DNA of 64,000 bases from Acinetobacter sp. ASP199 (GCF_022700675.1 NZ_CP062182.1:1302001-1366000); one strand, 5' to 3'; positions 17,789 to 28,275 are shown, numbered from the stretch's first letter. The notes: a model not told the origin generated them from the letters alone. A program made the numbers and translations.

Positions 17789-20700
17789 ATGTTCCAACAA
17801 GAAATTTCCCAACTCAATTTAAAACAACTCAAGGCTGGTGAGCGACGCTGGTTAGGCAACTTGCAGGGATCATCCACAGCATTATTACTGAAAGAAATCG
17901 CCAAGCAACATAAACAGTTGTTTGTGATTGTGGCCCGCAATAATCAGCACCTTGGTCAGCTGGAAAGTGAACTGGAATTCTATGGCATCAAGCCGACTAT
18001 ATTTCCAGACTGGGAAATTTTGCCTTATGACCGTCTGTCTCCGCATCAGAACATTGTCTCTGAACGTCTGGCCATTCTGTCCAATATGCCACAGACTGGG
18101 GTGTTGCTGTTATCTGCCTCTACGCTGGCACAGCGTGTAGCGCCAAGTTCATGGGTATTGGGCGAACACTTTGATATTCGTGTCGGGCAAAAGCTTGATT
18201 TGGAACAGCAAAAGAAAAAACTGATTCAGGCGGGTTACCATCTGGTTGATACGGTATATGACCATGGTGAATTTGCAGTCCGCGGCAGCATCATGGACAT
18301 TTATGCCTCTGGTCAGGATGCACCGATCCGGATTGACCTGTTCGATGATGAAATTGAAACGCTGAAATTTTTTGATCCGGAAACCCAGCGCACTACGCAA
18401 ACTTTAGAACAATTTACCGTATTACCAGCACAAGAATTTCCACTGAAAGAAGGGCGCGCCACTTTCCGGGACCGTTATGGTGAGCTGTTCCCGACAGCAA
18501 ATCCCAAGAAAAACCCGATGTATCAAGATGTCATGGATGGTATTGCTTCGCCCGGTATTGAATTTTACATGCCGCTTTTCTTTAGTGCAGAAGCGATGCA
18601 AGCTCACAGCACTTTGGCTTCATACTTACCAAAGAATGGCATTGTCATTACAGATCGCGGTCTGGAAGAGTCATTAAACCAGTTTTGGGCTGAGGTGGTA
18701 CGTCGTTATGAGGATCGCCGTCATAATGTGGATCAGCCAATTCTACCTCCGGAAATGCTGTTTACCCAGACTAATCTTGTGCTGGAACAATTGAACCAGT
18801 TTGGTCGCATTATTGCTTCTCAAGATGTTTTTGATGAAAAAGCGGGTGTGATAAATCTGGATACTCAGACACCGCCACGACTGCCGGTCGATCCGAAACG
18901 GGAAAAGCCATTCATCGAAGTTAAAAAATATATCGATGCAGCTAATCATCCTGTTCTACTCGTGGCTGAAAGTGTAGGTCGCCGAGAAACTCTAAAAGAT
19001 GCACTGCGTCCAAGTCTGGGTGATATCCCGACCGTCGAGAATTTTGATGCTTTTGTCACATCATTACATGCGATTGCCATTACCAGTGCACCCTTAGAAC
19101 GTGGTCTGGTTTTGACTGATCGTATCGCTGTGATTTCGGAAAACCAGCTCTATGAACATCGGGTGGTACAGCGCCGTCGCAAGTGTCAACAGGAAGTCTC
19201 CGAAGAATTCCTGATTCGCAGTCTGACCGAGCTGAGCATTGGTGCGCCAGTCGTACATATTGATTATGGTGTAGGGCGTTATGCCGGTCTGATTACCCTG
19301 AGTATTGACGATCAGGACCATGAATTCCTGCAACTGGATTATGCTGATGATGCCAAGGTTTATGTACCAGTCACCAATCTGCATCTGATCAGCCGTTATA
19401 GTGGTGGTGATCCTGATCTGGCACCACTACATAAGCTCGGAACAGATGCCTGGAGCAAAGCCAAACGTAAGGCACTGGAACAGATTCACGACGTAGCAGC
19501 TGAATTACTAGATATACAGGCACGTCGTTCATCCAAGCCGGGTATCAGTTTTGAGCTGGATCAAAGTCTCTATATGCAGTTTGCCAGTGGCTTTGCTTAT
19601 GAGGAAACTCTGGATCAAGCCAATGCCATTGAAGCGACTTTATATGATATGCAGCAGGCCAAACCAATGGATCGTCTGGTCTGTGGTGATGTTGGTTTTG
19701 GGAAAACTGAGGTCGCAATGCGCGCCGCCTTTGTTGCGGTGCAGAATAACCGGCAAGTCGCTGTTTTGGTTCCAACTACTTTGTTAGCACAACAGCACTA
19801 TGAATCCTTTAAAGACCGCTTTGCGGACTGGCCGGTACGCATTGAAGTGCTGTCACGTTTCGGTTCTTCCAAGGCACATACTAAAACGATTGAAGACCTG
19901 GCAGAAGGCAAAGTGGATATTGTCATTGGTACACATAAAATTCTGCAGGAAAATGTCCAGTTCAAAAATCTCGGACTGATGATTGTTGATGAGGAACACC
20001 GTTTCGGGGTGCGGGACAAAGAACGTATCAAGGCCCTACGTGCCGATGTGGATATGCTGACCCTGACTGCCACACCAATTCCACGTACTCTGAATATGGC
20101 CTTTAGCGGCATGCGTGATCTTTCAATCATCGCGACACCACCGGCACGTCGTCTGGCAGTGAAAACATTTGTCCAAGAGCAGACCAATGACACTATTAAA
20201 GAAGCAATTCTGCGTGAATTGCTGCGTGGTGGTCAGGTTTATTTCCTGCATAATGAAGTGGATACCATTGACCGCGCTGCAGAAAGTTTGCGTGAGCTGG
20301 TCCCAGAAGCACGTGTCATTGTTGCCCATGGGCAAATGCGTGAACGTGAGCTGGAACAGGTGATGCAGCAGTTCTATCACAAGGAATACAATGTTCTGGT
20401 GTGTTCGACCATTATCGAAACCGGAATTGATGTGCCGAGTGCCAATACCATCATTATTGAACGTGCGGACAAACTGGGTCTGGCTCAGTTGCACCAGTTA
20501 CGTGGTCGTGTTGGCCGCTCCCATCATCAGGCTTATGCTTATCTGTTAGTCCCGTCGATCAAAGGTCTAAAAGGCGATGCTGAAAAACGCCTGGATGCAA
20601 TTCAGCGGGCTTCAAATCTGGGTGCAGGTTTTATGCTGGCAACCGAAGATCTGGAAATCCGTGGAGCAGGTGAACTGTTGGGTGAACAGCAAAGTGGTTC

Positions 20701-21247
20701 GATGCAGGCAATTGGTTATAGCCTGTATATGGAAATGCTGGAGAAAGCCACCAAAGCCATCCAGAAAGGGAAAACCCCGAACTTTGATGCGCCATTATCT
20801 TTGACGGCAGAAATCAATCTGCATATGCCAGCGCTGATTCCGGATGATTATCTGGGTGATGTGCATCAGCGTCTGCTGTTCTATAAGCGTATCAGTAACA
20901 CCGATACCCAAGACAAGCTCGACAATATCCGTATGGAGCTGATTGACCGTTTTGGTATTCCGCCACAGCCAGTGAAGCAGCTATTTGCAGTGCATCAGCT
21001 TCGCCTGAAAGCAGAACAGCTGGGCATTACTAAAATCGACATTGGCGGTCAGGGTGGTCATATTGAATTTGCTCCGGATACACCAGTGCAGGCCATGAGT
21101 ATCATTCAGATGATGCAGAAACATCCGACCTATTTCCGGATGAATGGCGGACAACGTCTGAAAGTCATGGTCATGCTGGAAGACTATCAAAAACGTATTC
21201 AGTTTTTAAACGATTTGCTGGATAGCCTGCTGAAAGAGCTGCATTAA
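17789..21247 (+). CDS. mfd: Transcription-repair coupling factor Mfd
   Basis: ATP-dependent translocase that removes RNA polymerase stalled at DNA lesions and recruits UvrA. At 1152 residues it is full length (E. coli 1148). The N-terminal UvrB-like module is followed by the RNA-polymerase interaction region and Tudor-like domain at about 480-560 (GAPVVHIDYGVGRYAGL), then RecG-like helicase motifs: Walker A GDVGFGKTEVAMRAAF at about 631, the DEEH box in MIVDEEHRFGV, LTLTATPIPRTL, and the second RecA lobe with ETGIDVPSANTIIIERAD and QLRGRVGRS. The C-terminal TRCF domain is present. It is preceded by a small hypothetical gene and is probably expressed on its own. Confidence 0.97.
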   Translation: MFQQEISQLNLKQLKAGERRWLGNLQGSSTALLLKEIAKQHKQLFVIVARNNQHLGQLESELEFYGIKPTIFPDWEILPYDRLSPHQNIVSERLAILSNMPQTGVLLLSASTLAQRVAPSSWVLGEHFDIRVGQKLDLEQQKKKLIQAGYHLVDTVYDHGEFAVRGSIMDIYASGQDAPIRIDLFDDEIETLKFFDPETQRTTQTLEQFTVLPAQEFPLKEGRATFRDRYGELFPTANPKKNPMYQDVMDGIASPGIEFYMPLFFSAEAMQAHSTLASYLPKNGIVITDRGLEESLNQFWAEVVRRYEDRRHNVDQPILPPEMLFTQTNLVLEQLNQFGRIIASQDVFDEKAGVINLDTQTPPRLPVDPKREKPFIEVKKYIDAANHPVLLVAESVGRRETLKDALRPSLGDIPTVENFDAFVTSLHAIAITSAPLERGLVLTDRIAVISENQLYEHRVVQRRRKCQQEVSEEFLIRSLTELSIGAPVVHIDYGVGRYAGLITLSIDDQDHEFLQLDYADDAKVYVPVTNLHLISRYSGGDPDLAPLHKLGTDAWSKAKRKALEQIHDVAAELLDIQARRSSKPGISFELDQSLYMQFASGFAYEETLDQANAIEATLYDMQQAKPMDRLVCGDVGFGKTEVAMRAAFVAVQNNRQVAVLVPTTLLAQQHYESFKDRFADWPVRIEVLSRFGSSKAHTKTIEDLAEGKVDIVIGTHKILQENVQFKNLGLMIVDEEHRFGVRDKERIKALRADVDMLTLTATPIPRTLNMAFSGMRDLSIIATPPARRLAVKTFVQEQTNDTIKEAILRELLRGGQVYFLHNEVDTIDRAAESLRELVPEARVIVAHGQMRERELEQVMQQFYHKEYNVLVCSTIIETGIDVPSANTIIIERADKLGLAQLHQLRGRVGRSHHQAYAYLLVPSIKGLKGDAEKRLDAIQRASNLGAGFMLATEDLEIRGAGELLGEQQSGSMQAIGYSLYMEMLEKATKAIQKGKTPNFDAPLSLTAEINLHMPALIPDDYLGDVHQRLLFYKRISNTDTQDKLDNIRMELIDRFGIPPQPVKQLFAVHQLRLKAEQLGITKIDIGGQGGHIEFAPDTPVQAMSIIQMMQKHPTYFRMNGGQRLKVMVMLEDYQKRIQFLNDLLDSLLKELH

Positions 21248-21264
21248 AAAGGTTTTAAAAAATG

Positions 21265-21292
21265 GGTCAGAAAAGGAATTCTGACCATTCGT
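21265..21292 (+). terminator. Possible mfd terminator
   Basis: An 8-bp perfect stem (GGTCAGAA / TTCTGACC) shortly after the mfd stop codon; the T-run is poor, so termination is uncertain. Confidence 0.4.
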
Positions 21293-21488
21293 TTAAATCG
21301 ATAGCTAAGTCACATATAAATGGAAAGAAAGGCTTGATTATTTTATGGGATTCGGTAAAGTCTGAGTTGTGACCGAGTTCATAACAAATCCTCCAAATTT
21401 GTATTTAAACACATTGCTCACAATATTCAGCTAGCACTGGATATGTTAGTATTAGCCATCATTCTAATTTTGCATCATTTATAAAGAT

Positions 21489-21923
21489 ATGTTTAGTTTG
21501 CATCCTCAACTTGCTCAAGATACGTTTTTTGTAGGCGACTTTCCTTTATCAACATGTCGTTTGATGAATGATATGCAATTTCCGTGGTTAATCCTGATTC
21601 CACGTGTGCCGGGCATTACAGAATTATATGAACTTAGCCAGGCCGACCAGGAACAGTTCCTGCGTGAATCAAGCTGGTTGTCTAGTCAGCTTGCGCGTGT
21701 ATTCCGTGCAGACAAAATGAATGTGGCTGCATTAGGTAATATGGTTCCACAGCTACATTTTCATCATGTGGTTCGTTACCAGAATGATGTGGCTTGGCCA
21801 AAACCAGTTTGGGGAACACCTGCGGTTCCTTATAGCAGTGAAGTTCTTGCTCATATGCGTCAGACGTTAATGCTGGCTCTACGTGGTCAGGGAGATATGC
21901 CATTCGACTGGCGTATGGATTAA
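21489..21923 (+). CDS. HIT-family nucleotide-binding protein
   Basis: A 144-residue histidine-triad protein. The C-terminal triad appears as QLHFHHVVRYQND at about residue 95, and the N-terminal half has the family pattern around MNDMQFPWLILIPRVPG. HIT proteins hydrolyse nucleotidyl phosphoramidates or dinucleoside polyphosphates with the middle His as nucleophile. The triad here is H-x-H-H rather than the commonest H-x-H-x-H, a pattern seen in a proteobacterial subgroup. It lies between mfd and the cyclase gene, all rightward, with only 58 bases to the cyclase, so the two may share a transcript. Confidence 0.88.
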   Translation: MFSLHPQLAQDTFFVGDFPLSTCRLMNDMQFPWLILIPRVPGITELYELSQADQEQFLRESSWLSSQLARVFRADKMNVAALGNMVPQLHFHHVVRYQNDVAWPKPVWGTPAVPYSSEVLAHMRQTLMLALRGQGDMPFDWRMD

Positions 21924-21981
21924 TCTGATCCCATGCTGCAATCAGGCCTGTAAATTATACAGTGCTGCAAGGAGCAACTGA

Positions 21982-23454
21982 GTGCAAATAGACGATTGGG
22001 TACATAAAGAGCCGAAACAGTTTGAATATTTCCATCGACTGATGGGATATATCATGCTGTCGCTGGTCATCGTCGTTTTTCACTATACAGAGCCTGATAC
22101 GCAGTACCAGATTTTTATCCCGTTTTTCTTTCTTGCGATTATACTGGCTCTGCCGAAGCTGTCGCGCTGGCTCATCTATCGCTACAATACTAGTATCAAG
22201 CGTAATGTCTTCTTTGTGCTCGACATTGCTGTAATTGCAGTCATTCTTTCTGCAATGCATATGAGTCTGGTACTGTCTTTATTGGGACTGGTCGCATTGT
22301 TGTATACCGCAATCAGTAACAAAATTTCATTTTTGACGTTTTCATTGGCAAGCCTGATCGGTATTGCCATTTTTTATTTCTGCAATATTTTTATCTTTGG
22401 TTTTGGTGAATATTTTCAGCCAACCAGCAATGAGTTGACGGTTCTGGGCTTCCTTTGTCTGGTGACCTATTTTGGTGTAGGGAATTACTATCAAACCACG
22501 CGTGCACGTTATATGGCGCAGAAAAAGAATCATTATTATGATCAGATGAACCGTTATATGGAATTTGCCAATCAGCTGAGCCGTTATGCACCCTTGCAGT
22601 TGTGGCAATCCATTATGAAAGGTGAGTCTGAAGCCAAGATTGAATATAAACGTAAGAAACTTACCGTATTTTTTTCCGATATCCAGGGTTTCACGGAACT
22701 CTCTGAAACGCTGATTCCAGATGATTTAGCCTTCCTGCTGAATGACTATCTCAGTCACATGACAGAAATCGCCAAGCACTATGAAGGCACGGTAGATAAA
22801 TTCATGGGTGATGCGATCCTGATCTTTTTCGGTGATCCGTATTCTGATGGTGTTGAGCAGGATGCTAAGAACTGTCTGGATATGGCGATTGCCATGCGTC
22901 AGCAGATGAAAATCCTGCGTGAACGCTGGGTGAAAATGGGCTATCCACCGCTACATATTCGTATGGGTATTTCGACGGGGTATTGTCACGTTGGCAATTA
23001 TGGCGCTAATCACCGTATGGCTTATACGATTGTGGGACGGGATGCCAACCTGGCAGCACGATTACAATGTGCTGCTGAAGTAGATGAAATCCTGATTTCT
23101 GAAGATACCCATACACTTATCAAGAATGACTATCTTTGTGCAGGGAAAAAACCAGTATTCCTGAAGGGGATTAAAGAGCCAGTACGTACCTGGCAGGTAA
23201 TGGAGCGATTTACTTCAGAGAAAATTGATTATCAACGCTGGTTTGATTACGAATATAAAGGTTTCCATCTGTTACTTAATCTGGATGAAGTACAAAACTA
23301 CGAATATCCTAAACTGGTCCATGTGCTTGAAAATATGATCAAGCGCATTCAAACCCAGCAGCAGATGACCAATACACAAGGTGTTGTTCGTCTACATTTG
23401 GAAGATGAAGTCTCAGCCCCAAGTGAGCTCATTGAGGCTGAGCAAAGCAATTAA
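21982..23454 (+). CDS. Membrane-bound class III adenylate/guanylate cyclase (CavA-like)
   Basis: A 490-residue protein with five to six N-terminal transmembrane helices (about residues 20-170), a short linker and a class III cyclase catalytic domain (about 225-400). Both metal-binding Asp are present (FFSDIQGF, D233; KFMGDAILIFF, D277), as are the base-contacting Lys 273 and the transition-state Asn 356 and Arg 360 (GRDANLAARL). The second base-selecting position, Asp in many adenylate cyclases, is Ala 347 (RMAYT). Acinetobacter has a characterised cyclase of this type, CavA, making cAMP; orthology is likely but not proven here. Translation begins at GTG with an AAGGAG site 7 bases upstream. 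It probably signals to a Vfr/CRP-type protein elsewhere. Confidence 0.88.
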   Translation: MQIDDWVHKEPKQFEYFHRLMGYIMLSLVIVVFHYTEPDTQYQIFIPFFFLAIILALPKLSRWLIYRYNTSIKRNVFFVLDIAVIAVILSAMHMSLVLSLLGLVALLYTAISNKISFLTFSLASLIGIAIFYFCNIFIFGFGEYFQPTSNELTVLGFLCLVTYFGVGNYYQTTRARYMAQKKNHYYDQMNRYMEFANQLSRYAPLQLWQSIMKGESEAKIEYKRKKLTVFFSDIQGFTELSETLIPDDLAFLLNDYLSHMTEIAKHYEGTVDKFMGDAILIFFGDPYSDGVEQDAKNCLDMAIAMRQQMKILRERWVKMGYPPLHIRMGISTGYCHVGNYGANHRMAYTIVGRDANLAARLQCAAEVDEILISEDTHTLIKNDYLCAGKKPVFLKGIKEPVRTWQVMERFTSEKIDYQRWFDYEYKGFHLLLNLDEVQNYEYPKLVHVLENMIKRIQTQQQMTNTQGVVRLHLEDEVSAPSELIEAEQSN

Positions 23455-23499
23455 TTATGTCTTAATGCGTTTTTATCATTGCTCTATGTTATCTCGTGT

Positions 23500-23539
23500 A
23501 AAAATCCTCGATACCAAAATGGTGGTCGGGGATTTTTTG
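23500..23539. terminator. Terminator between the cyclase and the 576-residue gene
   Basis: AAAAATCC pairs with GGATTTTT, with further pairing inside (CGA-ACC / GGT-GTCG). A and T runs suit termination in both directions. Confidence 0.8.
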
Positions 23540-23546
23540 TGGCCCA

Positions 23547-25277
23547 TTAAACCCATTTTTGGTTAGCAAGGTTAATATCAAAGCTCAGGTTGTTATAAAC
23601 TTCATGGAGATTGAATTTTGATCGATCTTCAGGCAGTTGCACCATAACCGGTAGTCGAGAAATGCCATTATCACCGACAGAAAATGCGTAATGACGTTCT
23701 TTATCACTTACTGAAATTTGTGACTCATATTCCAAATAGACCGTAAACTGTGGGTATTTTTTAGGCACACGAATAATATTTACGAAAGCATTCACTTTAA
23801 TTTGCTGTAATTTATATTTTTGTTCTTCAAGCAGGTGTTGCTTCTTATCTTTAGTTTTAAACAATTTCGACATGAAGCTGTCGCTATTTTCGAGGTCTCG
23901 TTCAGTTTCTTTGATTTGTAAATAAGTGTCTTTGTGCGCTTGTAGTGATTGTTTGATAATATTCATTAAACTGTCAATCGACTCATGCATTTTTGTGCTA
24001 GCTTTTTCCCATTGTTCGAGATCACTCTTTTTGAAAATCTCATCATAGCGTTTTTCGAGTAAATTCAGCCACGATACTAAACGGTAAAAGAAGACCTTAG
24101 CTTTGTAGTCAAAAATGACAGCAGGTTGCGATTGGAAATCTTGGAAATAACTTAAAATATCCGAAAATATTTCTCTTAAGCTTGTATAGATATAGTGGTA
24201 TTCATCTTGATGTGAGATTTTAAACTTAAGAAAATTTGCAGTTGGTTCTAAAATATTTAAAATAAGATCTTTTTCAAAATCAATGAGCCTTTCTTCAATC
24301 ACTTTTTCCATATTCAGCCCCGAGGAGTCTAAAGGCTTAAAGAGCAAAGGAAGTAAGACTGTAGCATTATGTTCACGAATCTTTTCAATAAAGTTGATTG
24401 CTTCATGACCAATTTGTTTTTCAATAGTGACAATTTTCACGATATTGTCTTGGAATTGCTGAACATAGGTTGAATCATCAACCTTTGCTAAATTGAGTGT
24501 CACACCATTCAAATAGATAATATCGGAAACGAGACTTTTTTCTTCATTTAAAAAACGTCGGATTGAGTAAGTGTTAATGTCCTTATTTTGCGCAGGTTGA
24601 GAGAGGCAGAAGAAATATTTAGAGGTTTTGACTACTTCAAGTTGTCTGAGTCTTTTCTGCTCGACAATCAACTGGGAGAATAATGGACGTTTTTGATTTA
24701 TAAGTTCACGGAATTGAACGGTCTTAAACCAAAAATTCAGTAATTGCTGTTTTAAATAGACTTCATTAATAAATACTTTAAGTGTATCGGTATCGAGATT
24801 TCGACTATTGGGGGGGATGACAAAGTTATTTTTATCTTTGATTATTTTTGCAAGGTAATAAATAAATTGTACGCGAATTTCATTTTTATATTTTTGCAAT
24901 GAAATATTATCTTCGGTATCAATTTTATTTACCTGGCTGACTAAACCTTCAATGAAATTGGCAATCTCATGAGCATCGTTATACTTTTCTAAATGTGTGC
25001 ATGAGGCGAAAAGTTTTTCTGCTAAATTACGAATGCCACTGTGGTGGATGGTTTTAATATATTCAGCAAAATTACTTTCTTTGTTCAGTCTAAAGGTATT
25101 GTCACTACGGTTCCAATAGATAGATTTTTTCTGTAAGATTTGTGTATTCAGCAGTTCTTTTTGATGTGCTGGAATCTGTGAAAACAAATTTTGGTAGTTC
25201 TCTTTCCAGTATAAATCTAGATAAGGATCAATTTGGTTCGCTAGAGAGCGAAGTTCATAAGGAATGTAGTCTTTCAT
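23547..25277 (-). CDS. Large hypothetical cytoplasmic protein
   Basis: A 576-residue protein starting MKDYIPYELRSLANQ, rich in Lys, Asn, Ile and charged helices, with no signal peptide or clear transmembrane segment. A coiled-coil-like region lies at about residues 420-505 (KKSDLEQWEKASTKM, KETERDLENSDSFM, KKQHLLEEQKYKLQQI). The C-terminal 60 residues look beta-rich (PQFTVYLEYESQISVS). It is noticeably more AT-rich than the neighbouring mfd and isc genes, which may point to later acquisition. The start has a GAAGAAA site close upstream. It is a lone gene between a terminator and the isc operon. I do not recognise the family. Confidence 0.8.
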   Translation of the reverse strand: MKDYIPYELRSLANQIDPYLDLYWKENYQNLFSQIPAHQKELLNTQILQKKSIYWNRSDNTFRLNKESNFAEYIKTIHHSGIRNLAEKLFASCTHLEKYNDAHEIANFIEGLVSQVNKIDTEDNISLQKYKNEIRVQFIYYLAKIIKDKNNFVIPPNSRNLDTDTLKVFINEVYLKQQLLNFWFKTVQFRELINQKRPLFSQLIVEQKRLRQLEVVKTSKYFFCLSQPAQNKDINTYSIRRFLNEEKSLVSDIIYLNGVTLNLAKVDDSTYVQQFQDNIVKIVTIEKQIGHEAINFIEKIREHNATVLLPLLFKPLDSSGLNMEKVIEERLIDFEKDLILNILEPTANFLKFKISHQDEYHYIYTSLREIFSDILSYFQDFQSQPAVIFDYKAKVFFYRLVSWLNLLEKRYDEIFKKSDLEQWEKASTKMHESIDSLMNIIKQSLQAHKDTYLQIKETERDLENSDSFMSKLFKTKDKKQHLLEEQKYKLQQIKVNAFVNIIRVPKKYPQFTVYLEYESQISVSDKERHYAFSVGDNGISRLPVMVQLPEDRSKFNLHEVYNNLSFDINLANQKWV

Positions 25278-25435
25278 TTTAATTTCTTCAAAGGAAAATT
25301 AGTCAGAATCAAGAATTTATGTAAAAATGTTAACATTTTTTTGCATTTTTGTGTTTGTGACTTAGCTGTTTTTTATTACTTATTTAGACAATATTTTTAT
25401 GAGAGAGCAGTAATATAGTTTTATTTTTTATGCAA

Positions 25436-25471
25436 ATCATCTGAGCGGTGAGTTCAACACACTCAGATGAT
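25436..25471 (-). terminator. Hairpin downstream of fdx
   Basis: A 10-bp perfect stem (ATCATCTGAG / CTCAGATGAT) past the last gene of the isc operon. The tail on the minus strand is only moderately T-rich, so this is a probable rather than certain terminator. Confidence 0.5.
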
Positions 25472-25505
25472 GACTTAAGTTTGTCACTTCATAGATGAGA
25501 AAAAC

Positions 25506-25844
25506 TTAATGATTTTCTGAAGCATGGTTGATGGTGTATTTTGGAATTTCAACTTCCAGATCTTCATCAACAATTTTGACCTGACAAGACAAACGTGAAT
25601 CAGGCTCAAGGCCCCATGCACGGTCTAACAGATCTGCTTCAACATCATTCATTTCTTCCAGGCTGTCAAAGCCACGACGTACAATCACGTGACATGTGGT
25701 ACATGCACATGACATATCGCAAGCATGTTCAATCTTGATCCCATTATTTAACAGGCTTTCACATAAATTGGCATCTTGTTCAACTTCAAACTCAGCACCT
25801 TCAGGGCAAATTTGCGCATGTGGAAGAACTTTAATACGTGGCAT
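25506..25844 (-). CDS. fdx: Isc-type [2Fe-2S] ferredoxin
   Basis: A 112-residue adrenodoxin-like ferredoxin giving electrons to Fe-S cluster assembly. The four cluster ligands match E. coli Fdx positions: Cys 42, 48 and 51 in ACDMSCACTTCHV and Cys 87 in SRLSCQV. An extra Cys 46 lies between the first two. It is the last gene of the isc operon, 15 bases downstream of hscA, consistent with co-translation. Confidence 0.96.
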   Translation of the reverse strand: MPRIKVLPHAQICPEGAEFEVEQDANLCESLLNNGIKIEHACDMSCACTTCHVIVRRGFDSLEEMNDVEADLLDRAWGLEPDSRLSCQVKIVDEDLEVEIPKYTINHASENH

Positions 25845-25859
25845 AGTCTTTACCTTAAA

Positions 25860-27719
25860 TTAGTTTGAGTTTGACCAGTCGTCGAGTTTAGTACCTTTCA
25901 GTGCTGCATCGATATGCTGGTTCATCCGAACAGCTGCAAATGCATCACTATGTATTTTAAGCTGTTCTACAGCAGATTCAATCGCTTTGATATCTGTGCC
26001 TTGGAGCTCTTGTTCAAGCTTGGTCTGAGCAGCTTGCAGATCAGTAAGCTGCTGTTCGCTTAATAATTTGGCATCCGTTTTCAGGGCTTGAGACAGCGCT
26101 TCAAGTTCACGTTGTGCTTCAACTTTGGTTTCCTGAAGATGACGCAGGTTTTTATCTTCTTCAGCAAATTTATAACCTTCAAGCAGTAAACGCTCTGTAT
26201 CTTCGCTAGATAAACCATAAGATGGTTTAATATCGATCTGTGCTTTCACGCCAGATGTGGTTTCTTGCGCAGATACGGTTAATAAACCATCAGCATCGAC
26301 CTGGAAAGTTACTTCAATACGTGCCTGACCTGCTGTCATCGGTGGAATACCATGCAACACGAAGCGACCTAAGCTACGGCAATGCTCCACCAGATCACGT
26401 TCACCCTGAACTACATGGATCAACATCGCGGTCTGACCATCTTGATAGGTTGTGAATTCTTGACGGCGTGCCACAGGAATTGCTGTATTACGTGAAATCA
26501 GGCGTTCTACCAGACCACCCATGGTTTCTAGACCCAGAGACAATGGCGTTACGTCTAGTAACAATGAACCGTCGGTTGAATTACCAATCAATTGGTTCGC
26601 AGTAATCGAGGCACCAATCGCAACGACTTCATCCGGGTTAATCGTGCAAAGCGGTTCTTGGTTGAACACTTCACGCACTGCTTTTTGTACTGCATACGAG
26701 CGGGTAGAACCACCTACAAGCACTACGTTTTGAATATCATTCAGTTCCAGTTTGGCATCACGCATTACCCGTTTACAAACGCTAATGGTTTTATCCAGTG
26801 CAACTTTAATGATTTCTTCAAACGTTGGGCGGTCTAATGTTAAGACATGATCCAGCAGTTTCAGTTCTACAGACTCAGCATCAGAAAGCGCTTCTTTGGC
26901 TTTACGCGCAGCGGTAATGAAATGTGCGTATTCGGCATCATTTAAAGTTTCAATGTTCAGCTGTTTCTTGGCCCATTTCAGAATAAGACGATCCAGGTCA
27001 TCACCACCCAGAGCAGTATGGCCACCAGTGGCTAATACTTCGAATACACCTTGTGAGAAACGCAGGATAGATACGTCAAAAGTACCACCACCCAAGTCAT
27101 AGATCACATAGTTGCGATCTGTACTCAGGTTGGTGTCTTGATCCAGACCATAAGCCACAGCAGCAGCAGTAGGTTCATTCAGTAAACGAAGTACATTTAA
27201 ACCGGCCAATTGTGCCGCATCACGAGTTGCCTGACGTTGTGCTTCATCAAAATATGCAGGAACTGTGATGACAGCGCCATTAATCTCATTTTTTAAACTA
27301 GCTTCTGCACGGTCTTTCAGCTGTTTTAAGATTTGTGCTGAAATTTCGACGGGTGTTTTACGACCCTGAGCGGTTTCAAAGGCTGGCATTTCATTCGCTT
27401 CACCCACTAAGGTGTACGGATGCTGGAATTTAATATCCGCTTGAGAACGACCCATGAAACGCTTTACAGAAACGATGGTATTCTTTGGATCAGTCGTCGT
27501 GAATGGTGCAGCTTCATAGCCGTACTGAGTGCTTTGCTCTGCATAATGAACGATAGAAGGAAGTAACACACGTCCTTGTTCATCATTAAGTACTTTGGCT
27601 TTACCTGAAAGAACCGTGGCAACCAAAGAGTGGGTGGTGCCTAAATCGATACCAATCGCAATGCGGTGTTCATGCGGTGCACTTGATTGACCTGGTTCTG
27701 CAATCTGCAAGAGAGCCAT
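25860..27719 (-). CDS. hscA: Fe-S cluster chaperone HscA (Hsp70 family)
   Basis: Specialised Hsp70 that uses ATP, with HscB, to release clusters from IscU by binding its LPPVK motif. The actin-like ATPase domain (residues about 20-390) shows [42 protein letters not shown] and [13 protein letters not shown]; the substrate-binding domain follows ([16 protein letters not shown]). Length 619 compares with 616 in E. coli HscA, shorter than DnaK. It lies between hscB and fdx in the isc operon. Confidence 0.96.
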   Translation of the reverse strand: MALLQIAEPGQSSAPHEHRIAIGIDLGTTHSLVATVLSGKAKVLNDEQGRVLLPSIVHYAEQSTQYGYEAAPFTTTDPKNTIVSVKRFMGRSQADIKFQHPYTLVGEANEMPAFETAQGRKTPVEISAQILKQLKDRAEASLKNEINGAVITVPAYFDEAQRQATRDAAQLAGLNVLRLLNEPTAAAVAYGLDQDTNLSTDRNYVIYDLGGGTFDVSILRFSQGVFEVLATGGHTALGGDDLDRLILKWAKKQLNIETLNDAEYAHFITAARKAKEALSDAESVELKLLDHVLTLDRPTFEEIIKVALDKTISVCKRVMRDAKLELNDIQNVVLVGGSTRSYAVQKAVREVFNQEPLCTINPDEVVAIGASITANQLIGNSTDGSLLLDVTPLSLGLETMGGLVERLISRNTAIPVARRQEFTTYQDGQTAMLIHVVQGERDLVEHCRSLGRFVLHGIPPMTAGQARIEVTFQVDADGLLTVSAQETTSGVKAQIDIKPSYGLSSEDTERLLLEGYKFAEEDKNLRHLQETKVEAQRELEALSQALKTDAKLLSEQQLTDLQAAQTKLEQELQGTDIKAIESAVEQLKIHSDAFAAVRMNQHIDAALKGTKLDDWSNSN

Positions 27720-27759
27720 AGTGTTACATCCTTTGCACGTTAAATATTAAAGAGAGAAA

Positions 27760-28275
27760 TTAAAAATCGTCATCGAGGTCAAAGCTGTCATCATCGAGGA
27801 AGCGGTCTTCCGCTTTATCGATATCTGCCATGACTTTTACAAAGAAGCGCAGTTTACGCACAGTGTCGCGAGCCTCAGACCAGTCTTCATCTGCATAATC
27901 AATTTTGAATTCACGCACCAGACCATCAATCCACTGTTGAACTTCAACTTTCAAGGAAGATAAATCTTCTGCTGAAGCTGCATCATCAAGCTGCTCACGA
28001 ATTTCAAGCGCATCTTGCAGGAACTCAAAATCACTGATGGACTGATCCAGATGATAATCCTGTTTTTTTAATGAAAGTAAGTAAGCAGCGCGACTATCCA
28101 CAGCCGACAAAACCTTATATGCCTGATTGATTTCACTTGATTTGATCAGGGCCTGGTCTTTGTCTGCAGCTTTATCTGGGTGATATTGTTGCTGTAACTT
28201 TAAAAATTCAGCTTTTAAAGCAGCTGAATCAATATCAAGTGCGACAGGGAGGTTGAACAACTCAAAATGATTCAT
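27760..28275 (-). CDS. hscB: J-domain co-chaperone HscB
   Basis: A 171-residue Hsp40-like protein that brings IscU to HscA and stimulates its ATPase. The J-domain covers about residues 1-75 with the essential HPD in QQQYHPDKAADKD; the C-terminal three-helix IscU-binding domain follows and ends in a very acidic tail (DDDSFDLDDDF). Position between iscA and hscA is canonical. Confidence 0.95.
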   Translation of the reverse strand: MNHFELFNLPVALDIDSAALKAEFLKLQQQYHPDKAADKDQALIKSSEINQAYKVLSAVDSRAAYLLSLKKQDYHLDQSISDFEFLQDALEIREQLDDAASAEDLSSLKVEVQQWIDGLVREFKIDYADEDWSEARDTVRKLRFFVKVMADIDKAEDRFLDDDSFDLDDDF

